Assembly (NCBI GenBank): GCA_028868855.1
Contig: JAGWTR010000003.1
Span: 248,001-312,000, forward strand
Reading direction: 5' to 3'
Origin: Burkholderiales bacterium
GTDB taxonomy: Bacteria > Pseudomonadota > Gammaproteobacteria > Burkholderiales > Burkholderiaceae_C
DNA length: 64,000 nt
Below are positions 18,862 to 28,435 of the stretch, in pieces; positions within the stretch are counted from its first letter, which is position 1, and the number at the start of each line of letters is the position of its first letter. Under the pieces are notes generated by a model. That model did not search any database. It saw nothing but the letters and a program-made list of their open reading frames with translations, and was not told the origin of the DNA. The translations under genes were made by a program, and so were the position numbers.

Positions 18862-21111
18862 ATGATGACCCATCCTCTGTTGTCTCGTCCCCGCGCGGTT
18901 GCGCTGGCCACGACCTTCGTCTTCACCGTTGGCTCGGGCGGTTTGATGCCCTTGGCTACGGCTGGAGCGGCGCAGGCCGCAACGGTCAAAAAGGGCGGGG
19001 CGGCGGTGACGCTGAACTTCGTCAATGCGGAAATCGAAGGGGTGGCGCGGGCCATGGCGGCCATCGTTGACCAGCAGATTCTGGTGGACCCTCGTGTCAA
19101 GGGCACCATCACGCTGTACAGCGACCAGCCGCTCACGCCCCGCGAGGCCTATCTGAATTTCCTGGCGGCCCTGCGCGGCCAGGGGTTCGCTGTGGTCGAG
19201 GTGGCCGGTCTGCTCAAGGTGGTGCCCGAGGCCGATGCCAAACTGCAAACCGGCACGGTGGACGTGGGCAACGCGATCAAACGCTCGGGTGATCAGATCA
19301 TGACCCAGATCTTTCGCCTGCAGTACGAGAGTGCCAACAACCTGGTGTCGGTGCTGCGCCCTCTCATCAGCCCCAACAACACCATCAACGCCAACCCGAG
19401 CACCAACACCCTGGTGATCACGGATTACGCCGACAACCTCAAGCGCATCGCGCAGATGATTGCCGCCCTGGACGTGGCCTCGTCCACGGGCATGGAGGCC
19501 ATCCCGCTGCAATACGCGATCGCCTCCGACCTGGTGCCGATGGTGCAGAAGCTGGCCGATGGCGCTGGCGCTGGCGCCCCTGGGGCGACCGGAGGACAGA
19601 GCACGGTGGTTCTGGCCGATACGCGCACCAACACGCTGCTGGTGCGGGCGCCCAATCCGGCGCGCATGGCAGCCTTGCGCGATCTGGTGCAGCGCCTGGA
19701 TCGATCGGGCACCGACGGCGTCGGGGGCAGCGGCATTCATGTGGTGTATCTCAAGAATGCCGATGCGGTCAGGTTGGCCCAGGTGTTGCGCGCGGCCTTC
19801 CCGACCAGCGGGGGCGGTGCGGGTGGGGGCGGCGCGTCGGCAGGCTCGACGCCTTCGGCGGCCAATACCCCGGCGCCGAGCAGCACCAACATGGCCGGTG
19901 GCACGGCGTCCACCCAGTCCACCACGCCGGTGGCGGCCTCTGCTCAACCGTCGACGGGGGGCTTCATCCAGGCCGATCCCAGCACCAACTCCCTCATCAT
20001 CACGGCACCCGATGCGCTCTATCGCCAGTTGCGCGCTGTGATCGACCAGCTCGATGGGCGTCGCGCGCAGATCTACATCGAAGCGATGATTGTCGAGGTC
20101 AACGAGAGCAAGCTGGCCGAGGCTGGCTTCCAGTGGCAAGGCGCCCTGGGTAACGCTGATTCGAAGAATCTCTTTGGCATGGGTACCAACCTGGCCATCG
20201 GCGGCATTCCGGGCATCGTCGCGGCCTCCAGCGATGCGGTGTCCGCATTGAGCAAGGCCTCGGGGCTGAACGTGGGCCTGGCCCACAAATACTCCAACGG
20301 CAAGTACGGCCTGGCTGCGCTGGCCACCTTCCTGGAAACGAAGGCCGATGGCAATGTGCTGTCCAAGCCCAACATGATCGCGCTGGACAACGAAGAGGCC
20401 AAGATCGTGGTGGGGCAGAACGTGCCCTTCGTGACGGGCTCGTACAGCAACGCCCAGACCAGCAGCTCCGGCACCGTCAACCCCTTCACCACGGTGGACC
20501 GCAAGGATGTGGGCCTGACCTTGCGTGTCAAGCCGCAGGTGGGAGAGGGCGGCACGGTCCGCATGACCGTGTACCAGGAGAACTCATCGATTGACCCGGC
20601 CACCAAGACGGCCAGCAATGGCCCGTCTACCAACAAGAGTTCGATCGAGACCACGGTGGTGATCGACGACGGTGACACGCTGGTGCTGGGCGGATTGCTC
20701 AAGGACGAATACAGCGATGGTGACACCCAGGTGCCTTTGCTGGGCGACATCCCGGTGCTGGGTAATCTGTTCAAGAGCCGTTCGCGCTCGCGCAATAAGA
20801 CCAATCTGATGGTTTTCTTGCGGCCCGTGGTGATGCGAACCGAGGACGCCAGCAATGCCGTGACCCTGGATCGCTACGACTACATGCGACAGGCCCAGGC
20901 GGCGACCGTGCCTGAACGGAGTGTGGTGCTGCCGATCAACGAGGTGCCCAAGCTGGACCCCTTGAAGCTGTCCAAAGACCTGAGCATGCCCTCGGTGCGC
21001 CAGCCTCTGGACGACCCCAATGCGCCTCAACCCACGGTGGTGATGCCAGCCAAGTCAGGCTACACCCCCCGGCTGATGCCGGATCAGCCCCAACCCCAGC
21101 GTGCGCCTTGA
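18862..21111 (+). CDS. gspD: Type II secretion secretin
   Basis: A 749-residue outer membrane secretin with a Sec signal peptide ending at AGAAQA. Domains in order are N0 (about 45-115), N1-N3 (about 120-420) with repeated NPSTNTLVITD and DPSTNSLIITA strands, then the secretin core (about 440-650) containing LSKPNMIALDNEEAKIVVGQNVPF and DTLVLGGLLKDEYSDG. The N3 domain carries a Gly/Ala/Ser/Thr-rich insertion (about 315-370). The C-terminal 90 residues are Pro-rich. No pilotin gene is seen nearby. Confidence 0.97.
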   Translation: MMTHPLLSRPRAVALATTFVFTVGSGGLMPLATAGAAQAATVKKGGAAVTLNFVNAEIEGVARAMAAIVDQQILVDPRVKGTITLYSDQPLTPREAYLNFLAALRGQGFAVVEVAGLLKVVPEADAKLQTGTVDVGNAIKRSGDQIMTQIFRLQYESANNLVSVLRPLISPNNTINANPSTNTLVITDYADNLKRIAQMIAALDVASSTGMEAIPLQYAIASDLVPMVQKLADGAGAGAPGATGGQSTVVLADTRTNTLLVRAPNPARMAALRDLVQRLDRSGTDGVGGSGIHVVYLKNADAVRLAQVLRAAFPTSGGGAGGGGASAGSTPSAANTPAPSSTNMAGGTASTQSTTPVAASAQPSTGGFIQADPSTNSLIITAPDALYRQLRAVIDQLDGRRAQIYIEAMIVEVNESKLAEAGFQWQGALGNADSKNLFGMGTNLAIGGIPGIVAASSDAVSALSKASGLNVGLAHKYSNGKYGLAALATFLETKADGNVLSKPNMIALDNEEAKIVVGQNVPFVTGSYSNAQTSSSGTVNPFTTVDRKDVGLTLRVKPQVGEGGTVRMTVYQENSSIDPATKTASNGPSTNKSSIETTVVIDDGDTLVLGGLLKDEYSDGDTQVPLLGDIPVLGNLFKSRSRSRNKTNLMVFLRPVVMRTEDASNAVTLDRYDYMRQAQAATVPERSVVLPINEVPKLDPLKLSKDLSMPSVRQPLDDPNAPQPTVVMPAKSGYTPRLMPDQPQPQRAP

Positions 21112-21154
21112 TCGCGGCCAGCGCCTGATGCAACGCGACGCGGAGAACTGACCC

Positions 21155-22579
21155 ATGGCGGCACGTCATCCCCTGCCTTATGCCTTTGCCAAGATGCACG
21201 CCGTCTTGCTCGAAAGCGATGGCGATCGCGCCACTTTGTGGGCCAGCGAAAAAGTGTCACCGGCGGCTTTGTCCGAGGTGATGCGTTTGTACGTGGTCGA
21301 CGCCATCGAGCGCGAGCCGGCCGAATCGCTGGGCCAGCGCATTGCGGTGGCTTATGCGGGTGGCGAAGGCAGCGCCGCGGCGGTGGTCGGTGAGGTGGAG
21401 AGCGCCGTCGACCTGTCGCGCATGATGCAGGACTTGCCCGCCGTCGAGGATTTACTGGAAGCCTCCAACGACGCGCCCATCATCCGCATGCTCAACGCCT
21501 TGCTGACGCAGGCGGCCAAGGACGGCGCCTCCGACATCCACATCGAACCCTATGAGCGCAGCTCGGCCGTGCGCTTTCGGGTGGATGGCACGCTGCGCGA
21601 AGTGGTGCAGCCCAACAAGGCCTTGCACGCCGCCCTGATCTCGCGACTGAAGATCATGGCCGAGCTGGATATTTCTGAAAAGCGCATGCCGCAGGACGGC
21701 CGCATCTCGCTGCGCATCGGTGGTCGCGCGGTGGATGTGCGGGTCTCGACCTTGCCCTCGGCGCATGGTGAGCGGGCCGTGCTGCGTCTGCTGGACAAGG
21801 GCGACGCCAACAAGTTCACGCTTGAGTCGCTGGGCATGAGCGGTGATGCGCTGGACCGTTTCAAGCGCCTGCTGCGCCAGCCACACGGCATCGTGCTGGT
21901 TACCGGTCCCACCGGGTCGGGCAAGACCACCACCTTGTACGCGGGCCTGAGCACGCTGGACGCCACCACCACCAACGTGCTGACGGTGGAGGACCCCGTT
22001 GAATACGAACTGCACGGCATCGGCCAGACGCAGGTCAACGCCAAGATCGACCTGACCTTTGCCAAGGCCCTGCGCGCCATCCTGCGGCAAGACCCGGACG
22101 TCATCATGATCGGTGAAATCCGTGACTTCGAAACCGCGCAGATCGCGGTGCAAGCTTCGCTGACGGGTCACTTGGTGCTGGCCACGCTGCACACCAATGA
22201 TGCCGTCAGCGCGGTGACACGGCTGACCGACATGGGCATCGAGCCCTTCCTGCTCAGCTCCAGTTTGCTGGGTGTGATGGCGCAGCGACTGGTGCGCAAG
22301 CTGTGCGTGCATTGCAAGCGCGAGGACGAGTTTCATCGCTGGCACCCCGTGGGCTGCGCGGCTTGCGGGATGACCGGCTACAAGGGGCGCACCGGCGTGT
22401 ACGAATTGATGGTGGCCGACGACGCCCTGCGCGGCCTGATCCATGCGCAGGCTTCCGAGGCTCAGTTGTTTGAGTCGGCGGCCAAGGGCGGCATGAAGGT
22501 CATGCGTGATGATGGTGACCGCTTGGTGGCCGAAGGCGTCACCTCGCTGGAAGAAGTGCTGCGCGTGACGCGCGAATAA
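21155..22579 (+). CDS. gspE: Type II secretion ATPase
   Basis: A 474-residue cytoplasmic hexameric ATPase that powers pseudopilus assembly. Walker A is GPTGSGKTT (251-259). The Asp box ([10 protein letters not shown]), Walker B ([13 protein letters not shown]) and His box (LATLHTND) are intact. A zinc-binding C-x2-C / C-x2-C module follows (CVHC and CAAC). It is slightly shorter than many GspE proteins because the N-terminal region is compact. Confidence 0.97.
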   Translation: MAARHPLPYAFAKMHAVLLESDGDRATLWASEKVSPAALSEVMRLYVVDAIEREPAESLGQRIAVAYAGGEGSAAAVVGEVESAVDLSRMMQDLPAVEDLLEASNDAPIIRMLNALLTQAAKDGASDIHIEPYERSSAVRFRVDGTLREVVQPNKALHAALISRLKIMAELDISEKRMPQDGRISLRIGGRAVDVRVSTLPSAHGERAVLRLLDKGDANKFTLESLGMSGDALDRFKRLLRQPHGIVLVTGPTGSGKTTTLYAGLSTLDATTTNVLTVEDPVEYELHGIGQTQVNAKIDLTFAKALRAILRQDPDVIMIGEIRDFETAQIAVQASLTGHLVLATLHTNDAVSAVTRLTDMGIEPFLLSSSLLGVMAQRLVRKLCVHCKREDEFHRWHPVGCAACGMTGYKGRTGVYELMVADDALRGLIHAQASEAQLFESAAKGGMKVMRDDGDRLVAEGVTSLEEVLRVTRE

Positions 22580-22588
22580 GGTTGACTC

Positions 22589-23806
22589 ATGCCCGCCTTT
22601 CGTTTTGAAGCCCTGGAGGCCAGCGGGAAGACCGCCACCGGTCTGGTCGATGCGGACAACGCCAAGGCGGCGCGTGGGCAGTTGCGTGCGCAGAACCTGG
22701 TGCCGCTGAAGGTCGAGCAGGTGGTGATGGCCGAGACCGAGGGTCAGTCGCGCCGCCCGTTTTCTCGTCGCGTGTTCAATTCGTCATCGCTGGCCATCTG
22801 GACGCGTCAGTTGTCCGGCCTGGTTGTGGCGGGCTTGCCGCTGGAGCGTGCGCTCACGGCCATGGCCGACGAAGCCGAGGACCCGCGTCAGCGTGAGCTG
22901 GTGGCGCATTTGCGCTCCGAGGTCAATGCGGGCTCGCCGTTTGCGCGCGCCCTGAACGGATCGCCCCGCGAGTTTAGCGATGTCTACCGGGGCGTGGTGG
23001 CTGCGGGTGAGCAAAGTGGGCAATTGGGGGTGGTGCTGGAGAAGCTCGCCAATGACCTGGAAGAGCAGCAGGCGCTGACGTCCAAGCTGATTGGCGCGAC
23101 CTTGTACCCGGCCATCGTGTCGATCTTTGCCATCGTGATCGTGGTGGCCTTGCTGGTGTTCGTTGTGCCGCAAGTGGCCCAGGTGTTCACCAGCAGCAAG
23201 CGGGCTTTGCCCATGCTCACGCGGATCATGCTGGGCTTGAGCGCCTTCATGCGCGAATGGGGCTGGTTGCTGGCCCTGGCGATCACCGGCGGGATCACGG
23301 CCCTGATGCTGGCGCGACGTGGCGAGGCATTTCGACAAAAGTTTGACGCCTTCTGGCTGGGACTGCCGGTGCTGGGGCGCTTGTCACGGGGCTACAACGC
23401 GGCGCGCTTTGCCGGCACGTTGGCCATGCTGGCGGGCTCGGGCGTGCCCATTCTGAAGGCCTTGCAGGCCGCCGCTGAAACGCTGTCGAACCGTGCCATG
23501 CGCGCCGATGCGATGGAGGCCCTGGTGCAGGTGCGCGAGGGCGCTCCGCTGGCCTCGGCGCTGGCGGCGCGCAAACGCTTTCCCGGCCTTTTGTCGATGT
23601 TTGCTCGCCTGGGTGAGCAGACCGGCCAGTTGCCCGTGATGCTGCAGCGCGCGGCGACGCAACTGAGCGGCGAGGTGCAGCGCAAGGCCTTGGCCATTGC
23701 CACCGTGCTGGAGCCACTGCTCATCGTATTCATGGGCCTGATCGTGATGCTGATCGTGATGTCGGTGATGATGCCCATCATGCAGATGAACACCTGGGTC
23801 AAGTAA
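22589..23806 (+). CDS. gspF: Type II secretion platform protein F
   Basis: A 405-residue polytopic inner membrane protein with two related cytoplasmic domains and three membrane helices (near IVSIFAIVIVVALLVFVVP, LLALAITGGITALML and LLIVFMGLIVMLIVMSVMMP). The signature LYPAIVSIFAI and the WTRQLSGLVVAGLPLERAL opening are family features. It is the last gene of the cluster. The prepilin peptidase needed by the pseudopilins is not in the window and must be encoded elsewhere. Confidence 0.96.
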   Translation: MPAFRFEALEASGKTATGLVDADNAKAARGQLRAQNLVPLKVEQVVMAETEGQSRRPFSRRVFNSSSLAIWTRQLSGLVVAGLPLERALTAMADEAEDPRQRELVAHLRSEVNAGSPFARALNGSPREFSDVYRGVVAAGEQSGQLGVVLEKLANDLEEQQALTSKLIGATLYPAIVSIFAIVIVVALLVFVVPQVAQVFTSSKRALPMLTRIMLGLSAFMREWGWLLALAITGGITALMLARRGEAFRQKFDAFWLGLPVLGRLSRGYNAARFAGTLAMLAGSGVPILKALQAAAETLSNRAMRADAMEALVQVREGAPLASALAARKRFPGLLSMFARLGEQTGQLPVMLQRAATQLSGEVQRKALAIATVLEPLLIVFMGLIVMLIVMSVMMPIMQMNTWVK

Positions 23807-23940
23807 AGGCACGGGTAAGTGTGCAATCTGCACTCGTTTTAGCGAGATGCCCTCGGGTATCTCCCTTGTTCCTCGCTTCACGACACGTCAGGTTTGCTGC
23901 AATGATCATGTGACACCAGAGTGGTTGGTGGAGGTCGAGC

Positions 23941-24948
23941 ATGAACATCGGTTGTGAACTGGTCCCTGTGCAACACGACAGCATGCGTGGGCGCATCCCC
24001 ATTGCGCACATGCGACATGTGTACCGACTCGATGAAGTCGAGAAGCGCCTGGGCAAATTGCCGCCGCGCGAGCACGAATCCCTGCGAGCCACTTACGAAC
24101 GCATGTTGGAGTTGGGCCCGGACCGATTCCAGGTCAAGCCATCAGGCCTGCCCGCCATGGAATACCTCTACGACGAGTTGCCGAACTTCCACGCGGTGCT
24201 GGACGACCTGAAGCGCCAATTGGCCTTGTGCGCCGACAGCCGCGATGCGCTGGAGATCACGCCCATGCTGCTGCTGGGCCCGCCAGGGGTCGGCAAGACG
24301 CATTTCGCGCGCGAAGTCTCGCAGCTGTTGGGGACTGGCATGGGCTTCATCTCCATGAGCTCGATGACCGCCGGCTGGGTCCTCTCTGGCGCGTCCAGTC
24401 AATGGAAGGGCGCGCGGCCAGGCAAGGTGTTCGAGACCCTGGTCGATGGCCAATACGCCAACCCTGTCATGGTGGTCGACGAGATCGACAAGAGCGGCGG
24501 CGAACACGCTTACGACCCGCTGGGGTCTTTGTACAGTTTGCTGGAGCACGACACGGCGGGCAACTTCACCGACGAGTTTGCGGAGGTGTCGATCGATGCT
24601 AGCCAGGTCATCTGGGTGGCCACGGCCAACGAGGCACGAGGCATTCCCGACCCGATCCTGAACCGCATGAATGTGTTCGAGATCGAGATGCCTGACGAAG
24701 CTGCGGCCCGCAAGATCGCGTCCAAGCTGTACCACAGCATCCGCGCCGATCACGATTGGGGCCAGCGCTTCGACCCCGATTTGAGCGACGCGGTGTTGTC
24801 CGGTCTGAGCGACCTGGCGCCGCGCGACATGCGTCGGGCGTTGATGACGGCCTTTGGCAATGCCAAGCTCGATGGCCGTCATGCGATCGAGCCGCGCGAT
24901 CTGCCCGATGCGCAAAGCAAACGCACGTCGATGGGCTTTGTGCAATGA
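23941..24948 (+). CDS. Lon-like AAA+ ATPase without protease domain
   Basis: A 335-residue cytoplasmic ATPase. Walker A is GPPGVGKT (113-120), Walker B is VMVVDEIDK (177-184), sensor 1 lies in VIWVATANEA and the sensor 2 arginine in APRDMRRAL. The segment SGASSQWKGARPGKVFETL resembles the pore region of Lon. There is no Lon substrate-binding N-domain and no Ser-Lys protease domain, so it is not a Lon protease. The first 100 residues have no motif I recognise. It stands alone, 134 bases after gspF and 69 before the nucleotidase. Substrate unknown. Confidence 0.8.
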   Translation: MNIGCELVPVQHDSMRGRIPIAHMRHVYRLDEVEKRLGKLPPREHESLRATYERMLELGPDRFQVKPSGLPAMEYLYDELPNFHAVLDDLKRQLALCADSRDALEITPMLLLGPPGVGKTHFAREVSQLLGTGMGFISMSSMTAGWVLSGASSQWKGARPGKVFETLVDGQYANPVMVVDEIDKSGGEHAYDPLGSLYSLLEHDTAGNFTDEFAEVSIDASQVIWVATANEARGIPDPILNRMNVFEIEMPDEAAARKIASKLYHSIRADHDWGQRFDPDLSDAVLSGLSDLAPRDMRRALMTAFGNAKLDGRHAIEPRDLPDAQSKRTSMGFVQ

Positions 24949-25017
24949 GCTGCGTCGTGTGAATTGAGGCGTGCCTGGGCCATACTGGGGCCTTGATTCA
25001 CGCGGGGCATTCTTCAG

Positions 25018-25935
25018 ATGGCGGCGAGCTTGTCAGGGCAGTTGGTGGTGGCGATCTCATCGCGCGCGCTGTTCGACTTTGAACACGAGAATGAGCTGTT
25101 TGAGGCGGCAGATGATCGCGCCTACATGCGCCATCAACTCGATCGGCTGGACAATCCCGCGCGCCCCGGCGTGGCCTTCTCCTTGGTGCAAAAGCTGCTG
25201 GCCTTCAACACGCCGGACACGGCTCGGGTTGAAGTGGTCATCCTGTCGCGCAATGACCCCGTCTCGGGCATGCGCGTGTTCCGCTCGGCGCGGCACTATG
25301 GGCTGCCGATTCAGCGCGGCGTGTTCACGCGGGGCGAATCGCCCTGGCGCTACCTGCGGCCCTTGCGTGCGAATCTGTTCCTGTCGGCCAACGAGGCCGA
25401 TGTGCGTTCGGCCTTGCTCGAAGGCGTGCCCGCCGCACGCGTGCTGCCCCATTCGGCGCGGGCGGGAGAAGCGCATCCGCATGAAGTGCGGATTGCCTTT
25501 GACGGCGATGCGGTGCTGTTCTCGGACGAGGCCGAGCAGGTGTTTCAAAGCGGGGGGCTGAGTGCGTTCCAGGCGCATGAACAGGAACGCGCCGCCAAAC
25601 CCTTGCCCGCCGGCCCGTTCAAGCCCTTGCTGCAGGCGCTGCACGACTTGCAGCAGCGTGGTCAAGCGGGCAGCGAGGCACCCATGCGCATCCGCACGGC
25701 CCTGGTCACCGCGCGCAGCGCACCCGCCCACGAGCGCGCCATTCGGACCTTGATGGACTGGCACATCGAGGTGGATGAAGCCATGTTCCTGGGCGGCCTG
25801 CCCAAGGGCGAGTTTCTGCGCGAGTTCGAGCCCGACTTCTTCTTCGACGACCAGACCGGCCATGTCGAAAACGCGGCGTCCCATGTGCCCGCCGGTCATG
25901 TGGCGGGCGGTGTGGTCAACGCCCCCGCATCTTGA
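25018..25935 (+). CDS. Cytosolic 5'-nucleotidase (NT5C1-like)
   Basis: A 305-residue protein of the 5'-nucleotidase family related to animal cytosolic NT5C1, which removes phosphate from nucleoside monophosphates such as AMP and IMP. It shows the characteristic opening AISSRALFDFEHENELFE, then RNDPVSGMRVFRSARHYGL and ESPWRYLRPLRANLFLSANEADV, and a late acidic FEPDFFFDDQ. There is no signal peptide. Its 3' end overlaps the convergent MOSC gene by 20 bases. Confidence 0.82.
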   Translation: MAASLSGQLVVAISSRALFDFEHENELFEAADDRAYMRHQLDRLDNPARPGVAFSLVQKLLAFNTPDTARVEVVILSRNDPVSGMRVFRSARHYGLPIQRGVFTRGESPWRYLRPLRANLFLSANEADVRSALLEGVPAARVLPHSARAGEAHPHEVRIAFDGDAVLFSDEAEQVFQSGGLSAFQAHEQERAAKPLPAGPFKPLLQALHDLQQRGQAGSEAPMRIRTALVTARSAPAHERAIRTLMDWHIEVDEAMFLGGLPKGEFLREFEPDFFFDDQTGHVENAASHVPAGHVAGGVVNAPAS

Positions 25936-26512
25936 CCTTGAAGAGTTCGGCGATGCCGACTTCGCGCGGGCCTGGGATCAACTCGTAGGTGTCGCCGGCA
26001 GCGATGGTGCCGGGAACGCGCACGGCCAGGTAGAAGCCGCAATAGCCCGACTGGCCCATCAACTTGACAGCCTGATTGAAGCCCATGATGGCCGCGAATT
26101 TGTAGCAGGGGCTGCGCGGCTCACTGATGGCCAGGGTGCAGTCGGGGAATTTCAAGACGTCACCGACATAGGCATCGCTTTCCAGCAGCCCGGTGAGGGT
26201 CAGGTTCTCGCCGAGCATGCCGTGCGGCAGGACATCGTCCCAGGCCTGTTGACCGGCTTGTGCCCGCACCGTCTGCCAGAAGGCATAGTGTTCATGGGGG
26301 TAGGCGTACACCGCTTTGGATAGGCCGCCGTGCACGGTCAGGTCAGCCTGTTCGTCGCCTTGCAGGCCCAAGGGCCGGACGGGGATGCGCTCGGGCGCCT
26401 CGAGGGTGCTGACCGCGCGTTTGCCAATGCCGGTGAGGATGCGCCGCTCGTCAATGACGATGGGCACGGCAAGTCCTGTGTTGACGGACAGTAGGCGGTG
26501 GTCAGTAGGCAT
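25916..26512 (-). CDS. MOSC-domain protein (YiiM-like)
   Basis: A 198-residue protein with the MOSC fold. The signature GLQGDEQADLTVHGG, the stretch MLGENLTLTG and the conserved cysteine in SEPRSPCYKF are present. MOSC proteins bind molybdenum cofactor and in YiiM-like forms act in reduction of N-hydroxylated compounds. Next to it, on the same strand and 30 bases upstream, ends an oxyanion ABC transporter of the molybdate/tungstate type, which fits a molybdenum-related context. Confidence 0.85.
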   Translation of the reverse strand: MPTDHRLLSVNTGLAVPIVIDERRILTGIGKRAVSTLEAPERIPVRPLGLQGDEQADLTVHGGLSKAVYAYPHEHYAFWQTVRAQAGQQAWDDVLPHGMLGENLTLTGLLESDAYVGDVLKFPDCTLAISEPRSPCYKFAAIMGFNQAVKLMGQSGYCGFYLAVRVPGTIAAGDTYELIPGPREVGIAELFKVKMRGR

Positions 26513-26542
26513 GGCGCGCTCCGAAGCAGGGGGTGGGCAAGA

Positions 26543-27697
26543 CTAACGCCACATCGAGACCGTCACTGCCATGGCCTTGAAGCTGGCGACGCAGGGCTGG
26601 CCGGGCTCCCATCCCATCTGCTGAATGGAGCGGCGCGTCAGCAAGGCCCACAGTTGCACGGCGGGCAGGGCTGAAAAATCACCTTCGTCGCGCAGACGGG
26701 CCAGCTCAATGCCTACCGCGCCGTAGGAGCCGTTTTCGCCAGCCAGCATGATCTGGCTGATGCGTCCGCGCAGTTGGTTGCTGACGCCTTGTCCGTCGAT
26801 GAGGTCGCGTTGCAGGATGATGTCGCGGGCGCGGATCTTCAGGCGCACCTTGCGGCCCGCGCCGTGCAGGACGGCGGGCACGGTCACGCGCTGGCCCCCC
26901 ACATCGACCTCGCTGAGCATCCAGTTGATGTCATGGTGCTTGACCTCGCCCTCGACCACGCTCCCGGCGTCGACCCCTTCCAGGAAGGTCGACAGCGACA
27001 CGTCCGACAGGATCTGCGTGGCCATGCCCGCGCTGGCCATGCGGCCTTCGTGCAGCACGATCACTTCATCGGCCATGCGGATGACCTCGCTCATGCGCGG
27101 GCTGACGAACACCAGCGGCACCTTGGCTCGCGTGGGAACCTGGCCCAGCAGGTCGATCAAAGGCGCGCGATCGGGTTCGGGCACATGGCCCAGCGGGTCG
27201 TCCATCAACAGGGCGCGCGGCGACGAAAGCAGCACCCGGCCCAGAGCCACCTTGGCGCGCTGTCCTGGCGTCAACCGGTCGGGGTGGGCATTGAGCAAGG
27301 AGCCCAGGTCCAGCCAGTGCGTCACGGCGTCGAAGCCCATGTCGCTGTTCGACTTGGGCGCGCTCGACAGGCCATAGGCCAGATTGCGCCGCACGTTCAG
27401 GTGCGGGAACAGATGGCCTTGCGCATCCAGCCAGCCCAGGCGCCGCTGATGGGGCGGCAGGTTGATGCCGGCGGCCGAGTCGTACAGGGGGTGGTTGCCC
27501 ACGGCCACGCGCCCCCCCAGCGCCGGGCGCAGTCCCGCGGCGGCTTGCAGCAAGGCCGTCTTGCCCGAGCCACTGCGGCCCACCAGCGCGCAGACCCTGC
27601 CAGGCAGCACGCGGAACTGCGCGCGGATGTCGAGGGCGGGTTGTTGCAGGCGGAGCTCCGCGCTCAGGGGCATGGGCAGCGGGGGCTGGTCGCTCAT
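26543..27697 (-). CDS. ModC-like ABC transporter ATPase with altered catalytic motifs
   Basis: A 384-residue ATPase with a C-terminal TOBE/Mop-like domain (about 285-384), as in molybdate importer ATPase ModC. Walker A is intact (GRSGSGKT). Other motifs deviate. The signature is LTPGQ instead of LSGGQ. After Walker B the sequence is LLMDDPLG, with Asp where the catalytic Glu is expected. The H-loop reads FVSPRMSEV, with no histidine. The Q-loop position reads WLDAQGHLFPH, with the Gln displaced by one. The start ATG 27697 overlaps the permease stop by four bases. It belongs to a three-gene transporter operon; whether it hydrolyses ATP normally is open. Confidence 0.82.
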   Translation of the reverse strand: MSDQPPLPMPLSAELRLQQPALDIRAQFRVLPGRVCALVGRSGSGKTALLQAAAGLRPALGGRVAVGNHPLYDSAAGINLPPHQRRLGWLDAQGHLFPHLNVRRNLAYGLSSAPKSNSDMGFDAVTHWLDLGSLLNAHPDRLTPGQRAKVALGRVLLSSPRALLMDDPLGHVPEPDRAPLIDLLGQVPTRAKVPLVFVSPRMSEVIRMADEVIVLHEGRMASAGMATQILSDVSLSTFLEGVDAGSVVEGEVKHHDINWMLSEVDVGGQRVTVPAVLHGAGRKVRLKIRARDIILQRDLIDGQGVSNQLRGRISQIMLAGENGSYGAVGIELARLRDEGDFSALPAVQLWALLTRRSIQQMGWEPGQPCVASFKAMAVTVSMWR

Positions 27698-28425
27698 GGC
27701 TGTTGGCGGCCTTGAGCCGTGGCGAAGTTGGCAAACCGGCGCTGCCAATGGCGCCGCCCGGCTTCACTCAAGAGAATGGCCACAAAGGCCACGCCCAAAG
27801 AGACCAAGGCCAGGCGCGTGGCGGCGTCGGCATGGGCGGGATTGCGCAGGGCCTGCATCAAGGCCAGCGGGGCGGTGGTGGGTTCATGCGTCCAGTGGGT
27901 CTCGGGGAGCAGCGCTGACGCCAGCACCAGGGTGGCGCCCGACTCACCCCAAGCCGCCGTCAACCCCAGGGACAAGGCCGACAGCACGGCAGGGGCCGCC
28001 AGGGGGAGGGTCACGGACCACCAGCTGCGCCAGGCGGTTGCGCCCAGCGTCTGGGCCACCAGGCTGAGCATCGGGTCGATGGCTTCAAAGGCCGGGCGCA
28101 GCATGCGCACCATCAGGGGCAGGGTCATCAGGCTGGCGGCCAGCACCGCGCCGCTGGGGTAGAAATTCAAGGTCCAGCCGGTGGTGCGGCCCACCCAAAA
28201 CCCCAGCTGGCCGTCATCGCTCAGCCCCATCAGCAGGGCAAAGCCAATCACGGCCGGAGGCAGGGCCATGGGCAGCAGCACGATGGCCTCAAGCAGCCAG
28301 TGCCCATGCCAGCGCGCCCGGCTCATCAGGGACGCCAGCAGCACGGCCAGCGGCGTGGTGATGAGCAGCGTGAGCAAGGCCACTTGCAGGCTCAACCAGA
28401 GCGCATCCAGTTCCCAGGAACTCAT
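27694..28425 (-). CDS. modB: Molybdate/tungstate-type ABC transporter permease
   Basis: A 243-residue inner membrane permease with about five membrane segments, beginning WLSLQVALLTLLITTPLAVLLA. The PMALPPAVIGFALL segment and the EAA-like loop AQTLGATAWRSWWSVTLPLAAPAVLSA match ModB/CysT-type permeases and give the contact site for the ATPase. It overlaps the ATPase gene by four bases (ATGA) and starts 10 bases after the binding-protein gene. The ion carried (molybdate, tungstate or another oxyanion) is not fixed by the sequence. Confidence 0.87.
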   Translation of the reverse strand: MSSWELDALWLSLQVALLTLLITTPLAVLLASLMSRARWHGHWLLEAIVLLPMALPPAVIGFALLMGLSDDGQLGFWVGRTTGWTLNFYPSGAVLAASLMTLPLMVRMLRPAFEAIDPMLSLVAQTLGATAWRSWWSVTLPLAAPAVLSALSLGLTAAWGESGATLVLASALLPETHWTHEPTTAPLALMQALRNPAHADAATRLALVSLGVAFVAILLSEAGRRHWQRRFANFATAQGRQQP

Positions 28426-28435
28426 GCGCGCATCC

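Noticed and set aside
17845-20286. A very long open frame (813 codons) on the minus strand opposite gspN and gspD
   Set aside because: It is antisense to clear family members, is rich in His, Gln, Arg and Gly, and has no domain. High-GC third positions keep such frames open.
23941-24948. Lon protease
   Set aside because: There is no protease domain in this or the following frame.
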